Position numbers and translations under genes: made by a program. This document shows, one piece after another, positions 7,215 to 11,052 of a stretch of 11,052 nt of DNA. Origin of the DNA: Opitutaceae bacterium (GTDB taxonomy: Bacteria; Verrucomicrobiota; Verrucomicrobiia; Opitutales; Opitutaceae); NCBI GenBank assembly GCA_023265535.1, contig JAHFTI010000074.1:691-11742 (forward strand). The letters run 5' to 3'. The notes under the pieces were generated by a model. It made no database searches. It was not told the origin of the DNA and saw only the letters and a list, made by a program, of their open reading frames with translations. Position 1 is the first letter of the stretch. Each line of letters begins with the position of its first letter.

Positions 7215-8243
7215 TCAGCGCACGATGGCCAGTCCGGCTGCACCCAACACTGCTATGAAGCCGCCCAGGAGGGAGCGGCGCGAGGGGCGTTCCCCCTCGA
7301 ACCAGTAGCTGAAGGGGATGATGGCCAGCGGCGTGGTGGCCACGATGGGCAGCACGATGGCGCTCGGGGTGCTGAAAAGGGCCCACTGGTAGCAGCTTAC
7401 GCCGAGCACGGCGCCGCAGCCGGAGTTGGCGGGCACCCAGAGGTAGCTGCGCCAGGTGCGGGTGGGCTTGGGGGGGGCAGCAGCCGTGGAAGTTTGGGTG
7501 CCGGTGGAGGTGGGGCCCGGGTCGGAGTCGGCGCTGGACACGGCGGCGGGCGCAGGCGTTTCCGAGACCGTGGCCGTGTCCGCCACCTGGGCGGGCATCG
7601 TGAGGGCCTGGTCGCGGCGGCGGTCCAGGAGGGCCACCACGGCGAAGTAGGCGAGGGTGATGACGAGGCCGCCGGAGATGCGCTGGAAGGCGGCGGTGAA
7701 GCCGTTGATGTGTTCGCCGGAGGCCATGGCCACGAGGTTGGCCTTGCGGCTGACGACGGCGCCGATGCCTTGGCCGGCGGCGGCGCCCAAGCCGAAGAGG
7801 AAGCCGGTCCAACGCACGCGCACCTTCGGGGGCTGGCTGCGGCTGGGCATGAGGGCCACGGCCACGCCCGCGATCACGACCAGGCCGAAGAGGCCCTGCA
7901 TCGCCGTCAGGCGGGTGTCGAGCCAGAGCCATTCCATGAGGGCGGCTATGGGGGCGGCGAGACATTGCCCCATGAGGATGGTCAGGCGGGAGCCGAGCAG
8001 CGGGAGGGCCCCGAAGAAGGCGAGGTCTCCCAGCCCCATGCCGATGACGCCGCTGAGCAGCAGCCAGTCGCGGCCTGCGCCGCCGAAGGGCTCGCCCAGG
8101 AACCAGGCCACGGCGCCGAGGATCACGAAGGCGAAGACGAGGCGGCCGATGTTGGCGCGCGTGGAGCCCAGCGCCCGGATGCTCCTCTGGGCGAAGATCG
8201 TGGAGAGTGCGAAAAAGAGGGTGGTGAGCAGCGAGGGCAGCAT
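7215..8243 (-). CDS. DMT-superfamily (EamA-like) inner-membrane transporter
   Basis: A membrane protein of 342 residues with about ten hydrophobic helices in two halves, matching the drug/metabolite transporter fold. Recognisable stretches are LLLSGVIGMGLGDLAFFGAL (61-80), GLFGLVVIAGVAVALM (117-132), and near the end ALFSTPSAIVLPIVATTPL (288-306) and LLGGFIAVLGAAGLAIV (325-341), typical of EamA domains. EamA proteins export or import small metabolites; the substrate cannot be told. Residues about 208-265 form an unusual hydrophilic loop rich in Ala, Pro, Ser, Thr and Asp, between helices 7 and 8. The ATG at 8243 is chosen because it lies just before the first helix; the frame is open 59 codons further, but that extension is basic and unlike a transporter N-terminus. 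It is divergent from apt and upstream of the ABC-F gene on the same strand. Confidence 0.83.
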   Translation of the reverse strand: MLPSLLTTLFFALSTIFAQRSIRALGSTRANIGRLVFAFVILGAVAWFLGEPFGGAGRDWLLLSGVIGMGLGDLAFFGALPLLGSRLTILMGQCLAAPIAALMEWLWLDTRLTAMQGLFGLVVIAGVAVALMPSRSQPPKVRVRWTGFLFGLGAAAGQGIGAVVSRKANLVAMASGEHINGFTAAFQRISGGLVITLAYFAVVALLDRRRDQALTMPAQVADTATVSETPAPAAVSSADSDPGPTSTGTQTSTAAAPPKPTRTWRSYLWVPANSGCGAVLGVSCYQWALFSTPSAIVLPIVATTPLAIIPFSYWFEGERPSRRSLLGGFIAVLGAAGLAIVR

Positions 8244-8254
8244 GGCGTGGTCGC

Positions 8255-8270
8255 GCGACAGGCTTGTCGC
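8255..8270. promoter_or_regulatory. Operator-like palindrome before the transporter gene
   Basis: GCGACA (8255-8260) and TGTCGC (8265-8270) form a perfect inverted repeat with a 4-nt centre, starting 11 nt upstream of the transporter ATG. It could be a repressor site or an RNA hairpin in the leader. A looser repeat, CCCGTC (8296-8301) with GACGGG (8318-8323), lies in the same 179-nt divergent region. Confidence 0.4.
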
Positions 8271-8357
8271 AGGAGCGGACTCAGGCTGCAAGCCACCCGT
8301 CTCCGCGACCAACAAACGACGGGCTGCTGCTTTTCTACGGCACAGTGACCGGATTTT

Positions 8358-8383
8358 GCGCCGGGCGGGCGCCTCATTTTTTT
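8358..8383 (+). promoter_or_regulatory. Hairpin with T run in the apt leader
   Basis: GCGCC (8358-8362) pairs with GGCGC (8368-8372) around a 5-nt loop. After four bases come seven T (8377-8383). It resembles a weak intrinsic terminator reading toward apt and ends 39 nt before the start codon. Because the upstream gene points the other way, nothing upstream needs terminating on this strand; attenuation of apt or a chance structure are the alternatives. Confidence 0.35.
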
Positions 8384-8422
8384 GTGTCGTTCGGGCGGCC
8401 TTTGCCCCAGTCTGCGCCACCT

Positions 8423-8974
8423 ATGTTGAGCACTGCAGTCGCCCAGTATCTGAAACCCAAGGTGCGCACCGTGCGCGGCTGGCCGAAGCCCGAGGTGAAT
8501 TTCCGCGATGTCACCACGCTCTTCCAGGACCCCGAGGCCTTCCGCGTGATGGTGGAGACCTTCTCGCTCGATTGCACCACGCAGAAGATCGACCTCATCG
8601 CCGCCATCGATGCGCGCGGCTTCATCATCGGAGGCGCGCTGGCCTACCAGATGCACAAGCCCTTCGTGCTGGTGCGCAAGAAGGGCAAGCTGCCCTTCCA
8701 GACCCTCTCCCAGGACTACGCACTCGAGTACGGCACCGCCACGGTCGAGATCCATGCCGACGCCTGCCACCCGGGCGCGCGCGTGCTGATCGTCGACGAC
8801 CTGATCGCCACGGGCGGCACGCTGCTGGCGGCGACGAAGCTGTTCCGCGCGCTGCACGCCGAGGTGGTGGGTGTGGCGGCGATCATCGACCTGCCCGAGC
8901 TGGGTGGTTCGGACCGGCTGCGCGAGGCGGGCCTGCGCGTGCACAGCCTGTGCAGCTTCACGGAGAAGGAATAA
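8423..8974 (+). CDS. apt: Adenine phosphoribosyltransferase
   Basis: Cytosolic purine-salvage enzyme making AMP and pyrophosphate from adenine and PRPP. At 183 residues it has the usual family length. The PRPP-binding loop is VLIVDDLIATGGT (121-133). Other landmarks are FRDVTTLFQDPEAF (28-40), the AIDARGFIIGG segment (61-71; most relatives have EARGF, here DARGF), the RKKGKLP loop (85-91) and YALEYG (99-104). The ATG at 8423 is chosen because the protein then begins close to the conserved FRD segment at the usual distance; an open extension reaches 8264 but is not APT-like. No Shine-Dalgarno sequence. The next gene starts 23 nt after the stop, so the two probably share a transcript. Confidence 0.95.
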   Translation: MLSTAVAQYLKPKVRTVRGWPKPEVNFRDVTTLFQDPEAFRVMVETFSLDCTTQKIDLIAAIDARGFIIGGALAYQMHKPFVLVRKKGKLPFQTLSQDYALEYGTATVEIHADACHPGARVLIVDDLIATGGTLLAATKLFRALHAEVVGVAAIIDLPELGGSDRLREAGLRVHSLCSFTEKE

Positions 8975-8997
8975 GCGGCTGTCGCGCCTGACCGAGC

Positions 8998-9987
8998 ATG
9001 AACACTTCCAAGTCACTTGGCATCTGGTGCAACACCCTCTTCAGCGAGGAAGCCTCCGCGCGACTGCGCGACGGGCTGGCGCGGCGCGGGCATCGCCTGC
9101 TCCTCTCGGGTGCGGCCTCGGCGGCTGTGCTGCAGGCGGGCACGAGTGACGACACGATCCTGGAGGCCGACATCGCCTACGGGCAACCCGCCGTGGAGGA
9201 CTGCCTGCGGGCGCGGAAGCTGCGCTGGATCGAGATCTCCTCGGGCGGCTACACGCGCTATGACACCGCCCATTTTCGCGAGGAGATGCTCGCGCGGCGC
9301 ACGGCCCTGAGCAATTCGTCGTCGGTCTTCGACGACTCCTGCGCGCAGCATGTGCTGGCGATGATGCTGGCCCTGGCGCGCCAGCTCCCCGCCTCGCTGG
9401 CCGACCAGCTGGGGGCGCGTGCGTGGCAGTACACGGAACGCCGCTACCAGTGTCGTCGCCTGACCGGTTCGACCGTGCTGATGCTGGGCTATGGGGCCAT
9501 CGGTCGAAGGCTGACCCAGCTGCTGGCTCCCCTTGGCTGCACCGTGTATGCCCTGCGTCGACAGTCGCGCAGCGTCGAGGGTGTGCGTATCATCGGCGCG
9601 GATACACTCACGGGTGTGCTTCCGCTGGCGGACAACATTGTCAACATCCTGCCGGACAACGAGGAGACGCGCGGCTTCGTGAATGCGCGGCGCCTGTCTT
9701 GCGTGAAGCCGGGGGCGCTCTTCTACAACGTGGGGCGCGGCGTGACGGTGGACCAGCGGGCGTTGCTGGAGGCGCTGCAGTCGGGGCGTCTGGGCGGAGC
9801 CTACCTGGATGTGACCGTGCCGGAGCCGTTGCCCCCGGGGGATCCGCTCTGGGAGGCGCCGAATTGCCACATCACACCGCACATCGCTGGCGGGCGGGCG
9901 GACCAGGATGAGGCCCTCGTGGAGCATTTCCTGGCGAACCTGGCCGCCTGGGAGCAGGGCGGGCTGCTGACGGACCGTGTGCTGTGA
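8998..9987 (+). CDS. D-2-hydroxyacid dehydrogenase
   Basis: A cytosolic oxidoreductase of 329 residues in the D-isomer-specific 2-hydroxyacid dehydrogenase family, which interconverts 2-keto acids (glyoxylate, hydroxypyruvate and others) and D-hydroxy acids. The nucleotide-binding motif GYGAIG is at 164-169. The catalytic set is present: Arg247 in NVGRG, Glu276 in PEPLP and His295 in ITPHIAGG. After the second strand of the Rossmann fold (CTVYALRRQSR, 181-191) there is no Asp; Arg187, Arg188, Ser190 and Arg191 suggest NADP(H) preference, as in glyoxylate/hydroxypyruvate reductases such as GhrA. The exact substrate is unknown. The ATG at 8998 lies 23 nt after apt, and no Shine-Dalgarno sequence is seen. 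It converges with the RDD gene across a 118-nt gap. Confidence 0.9.
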   Translation: MNTSKSLGIWCNTLFSEEASARLRDGLARRGHRLLLSGAASAAVLQAGTSDDTILEADIAYGQPAVEDCLRARKLRWIEISSGGYTRYDTAHFREEMLARRTALSNSSSVFDDSCAQHVLAMMLALARQLPASLADQLGARAWQYTERRYQCRRLTGSTVLMLGYGAIGRRLTQLLAPLGCTVYALRRQSRSVEGVRIIGADTLTGVLPLADNIVNILPDNEETRGFVNARRLSCVKPGALFYNVGRGVTVDQRALLEALQSGRLGGAYLDVTVPEPLPPGDPLWEAPNCHITPHIAGGRADQDEALVEHFLANLAAWEQGGLLTDRVL

Positions 9988-10011
9988 GTGCGTGCGGGCT
10001 CAGCTCCGGGC

Positions 10012-10029
10012 CTTCCCTCGCCAGGGAAG
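10012..10029. terminator. Hairpin between convergent genes, possible terminator
   Basis: CTTCCCT (10012-10018) and AGGGAAG (10023-10029) form a perfect 7-bp stem with a 4-nt loop, 25 nt after the dehydrogenase stop. There is no T run on either strand, so it is not a classic intrinsic terminator. A longer-range repeat, AGCCGGGG (10028-10035) with CCCCGGCT (10099-10106), lies in the same gap and reaches the RDD stop codon. Confidence 0.35.
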
Positions 10030-10105
10030 CCGGGGGCCCAGCCATTGACGGACAGCAGGTCCTCCGCTTCTGGCTCCTTGCAGCGGTGCGCAGGGTAGCC
10101 CCGGC

Positions 10106-10831
10106 TCAATCCAGCTGGATGACCTTGGTGCCGGCGATGTGGTCGTGGAGGCAGCGGCGGTCGTCGCGGAAGATGAAGAACACGTTGATCAGGGTGAACA
10201 CGAAGCCCACGTAGGGCAGGGTGCCGATGAGGGCCGGGACCATGCCGCGCAGCATGACGGCCCGCCAGAGGCCCGCCTTGCTCTCGTCCTCGTGGCGCAC
10301 GATCTGGACCTGGAGGAGGTACTTGCCCACGGTCTGGCCGCGCAGGGCCAGGAGGAAGATCTGCACGACGGCGGGGATGAGCATGCCGACGAAAATGAGG
10401 CTCATGCTGTTCTCGTGGCCGGCGAAGTTCTTCTGCACCAGTTCCTCGAAGGGCGTGGCGTCCTGGAGGATGCCCATGGTCAGCATGAAGGCGCCGGGGA
10501 GGGCGAAGAAAAGGGAGAGGAAGGTGTCGATCACCGAGGCGACGAGCCGCTTGAAGCGGGTGGCGAGGGGGCGTTCCGTGGCGCCCAGTTCCTGTTCGAT
10601 GAGTTCGTCCGCGCCCATGAGCACCGGGGGCAGGGCGGGCGGGGCCTTGGGGAGGGGCGGGGGGAGTGAGGGGTTGAACTCGTGGAAGTCGCCGAGACGC
10701 AGCCACTCGGAATCGCCTTGGCGCTGGCCGAGCGTGTCCAGGGAGGCGCGGCCTTCGGCGATCCAGGCGCGGATTTGCTCCACGCTCACGGGACCGTAGC
10801 TTTTGCCGTCTGCTCCGAGGATGCTGATCAT
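10106..10831 (-). CDS. GYF_2-RDD family membrane protein
   Basis: A 241-residue inner-membrane protein of unknown function. The N-terminus (1-50) is a GYF_2-type (DUF4339) module: GKSYGPVSVEQIRAWIAEG, then TLGQRQGDSEWLRL, with the GPVS and Trp landmarks. Residues 54-71 are a proline-rich linker including PPP (57-59). An RDD domain follows from about 88: RFKRLVASVIDTFL (92-105) starts helix 1, further hydrophobic helices run at about 144-163 and 195-221, GQTVGKYLLQVQIV (165-178) is the typical RDD loop, and CLHDHIAGTKVI (227-238) the typical end. RDD proteins have been linked to transport or membrane homeostasis in some bacteria, but function cannot be assigned. The ATG at 10831 is chosen by the GYF_2 start and by an upstream AAGG. 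The 52-codon upstream open extension has no domain character. Confidence 0.88.
   Translation of the reverse strand: MISILGADGKSYGPVSVEQIRAWIAEGRASLDTLGQRQGDSEWLRLGDFHEFNPSLPPPLPKAPPALPPVLMGADELIEQELGATERPLATRFKRLVASVIDTFLSLFFALPGAFMLTMGILQDATPFEELVQKNFAGHENSMSLIFVGMLIPAVVQIFLLALRGQTVGKYLLQVQIVRHEDESKAGLWRAVMLRGMVPALIGTLPYVGFVFTLINVFFIFRDDRRCLHDHIAGTKVIQLD
10626..10673 (+). other. Dense G runs inside the RDD gene (G-quadruplex-capable)
   Basis: The + strand carries about eight runs of three or more G within 48 bases, with short gaps. This is the template strand of the RDD gene, and the runs encode the proline-rich linker (codons CCC/CCG). Stable quadruplex folding is expected from the pattern but is not shown. 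Confidence 0.5.
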
Positions 10832-10838
10832 GTCAGAA

Positions 10839-10842
10839 CCTT
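10839..10842 (-). promoter_or_regulatory. Ribosome binding site of the RDD gene
   Basis: AAGG on the minus strand lies 7 nt before the ATG at 10831. It is short but correctly spaced, and it is the only purine-rich Shine-Dalgarno-like site I can find ahead of the seven start codons in the window. It supports 10831 over the upstream alternatives. Confidence 0.45.
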
Positions 10843-10903
10843 GAATGGGCCTGTGGGACTTCGTCAACAGCCTCCGCCTTTTAGTGAGCGCATTCTCCCT
10901 CCC

Positions 10904-10926
10904 GGGGCGGGGTGGGGCGGAAAGGG
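10904..10926 (+). other. Four-run G-quadruplex motif upstream of the RDD gene
   Basis: Runs of G at 10904-10907, 10909-10912, 10914-10917 and 10924-10926 are separated by loops of 1, 1 and 6 bases, fitting the standard quadruplex pattern. The motif is about 73 nt upstream of the RDD start, on the template strand of that gene's leader. Confidence 0.5.
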
Positions 10927-10947
10927 TGTGGCGGCTTTTGGGGTGCT

Positions 10948-11003
10948 TTTCAAAACTTTCATTTACTTGATAATCAGTGAAATGCATTATGCGTGAAAAT
11001 TCC
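10948..11003. promoter_or_regulatory. AT-rich island, probable promoter/regulatory region
   Basis: This is a sharply AT-rich stretch in a GC-rich window, upstream of the minus-strand RDD gene and at the window edge. It holds the perfect palindrome AATGCATT (10981-10988) and the near-palindrome TGATAATCA (10968-10976 region). I could not assign convincing -35/-10 pairs for the RDD gene, but the composition fits a promoter or protein-binding region. Confidence 0.4.
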
Positions 11004-11004
11004 T

Positions 11005-11033
11005 GTTGACCCGCCCCCGCGGCTTCTTAGTCA
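11005..11033 (+). promoter_or_regulatory. Possible promoter reading out of the window
   Basis: TTGACC (11005-11010) is a good -35 box and is followed after 17 bases by TAGTCA (11028-11033), a poor -10. If real, it drives a gene beyond the right edge. Confidence 0.25.
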
Positions 11034-11052
11034 TTGCGCCTCTTCAGTGCGG

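Noticed and set aside
7185..8348. 387-codon + strand open frame over the transporter gene
   Set aside because: Gly/Ala/Glu/His-rich composition without domains; the minus-strand EamA reading is clearly real.
10014..10105. Small + strand frame (9984-10214) between dehydrogenase and RDD genes
   Set aside because: It overlaps the dehydrogenase stop and runs antisense into the RDD gene, with no recognisable domain.
10139..10669. Open frame of 176 codons antisense to the RDD gene
   Set aside because: Low-complexity Glu/Gly/His/Val product, a shadow of the RDD codons.
1..11052. Insertion sequence, CRISPR array, tRNA or attachment site
   Set aside because: No transposase-like frame, spaced direct repeats or cloverleaf was found on either strand by eye.

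Overview
The window is GC-rich, densely coding chromosomal DNA holding eight genes: one cut by the left edge and seven complete. A free-living, chemoheterotrophic Gram-negative-type bacterium fits. A HAMP-less chemoreceptor, a secreted GH28 pectinase, a GYF_2/RDD membrane protein and almost no Shine-Dalgarno sequences together make me think of Verrucomicrobiota, perhaps Opitutae. That placement is an inference from gene content; there is no rRNA or marker gene here to prove it.

Layout. Left block, all on +: the 3' part of a methyl-accepting chemotaxis protein (2-1183), a Uup-type ABC-F ATPase (1241-3073) and an exported glycoside hydrolase family 28 protein (3305-4975). This block meets a minus-strand pair head-on at a strong bidirectional terminator (5079-5116). 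The pair is a drug/metabolite-transporter (EamA-like) membrane protein (8243-7215) followed by a second, YheS/YdiF-like ABC-F ATPase (7070-5136). A divergent intergenic region (8244-8422) separates it from a + strand pair, adenine phosphoribosyltransferase apt (8423-8974) and a D-2-hydroxyacid dehydrogenase (8998-9987). The dehydrogenase converges on a minus-strand GYF_2-RDD membrane protein (10831-10106). The right edge (10832-11052) is non-coding and includes a G-rich motif, an AT-rich island and a possible promoter reading out of the window.

How the genes work together. There is no sign of one dedicated pathway. The two ABC-F proteins are predicted to act on ribosomes. GH28 and the chemoreceptor fit life on plant polysaccharide, apt is purine salvage, and the dehydrogenase probably reduces a small 2-keto acid. 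I saw no mobile element, CRISPR array, tRNA, rRNA or defence system.

The signals most worth following are in the control regions and in odd protein segments. First, an intrinsic-terminator hairpin with competing folds ends only 19 nt before the start codon of the minus-strand ABC-F gene. Second, a His/Asp-rich insert sits in that same ABC-F protein. Third, there are stem-loops in the uup and apt leaders and a 16-nt operator-like palindrome before the transporter. Fourth, G-quadruplex-capable runs lie in and upstream of the RDD gene. I do not see a clearly new multi-gene system.
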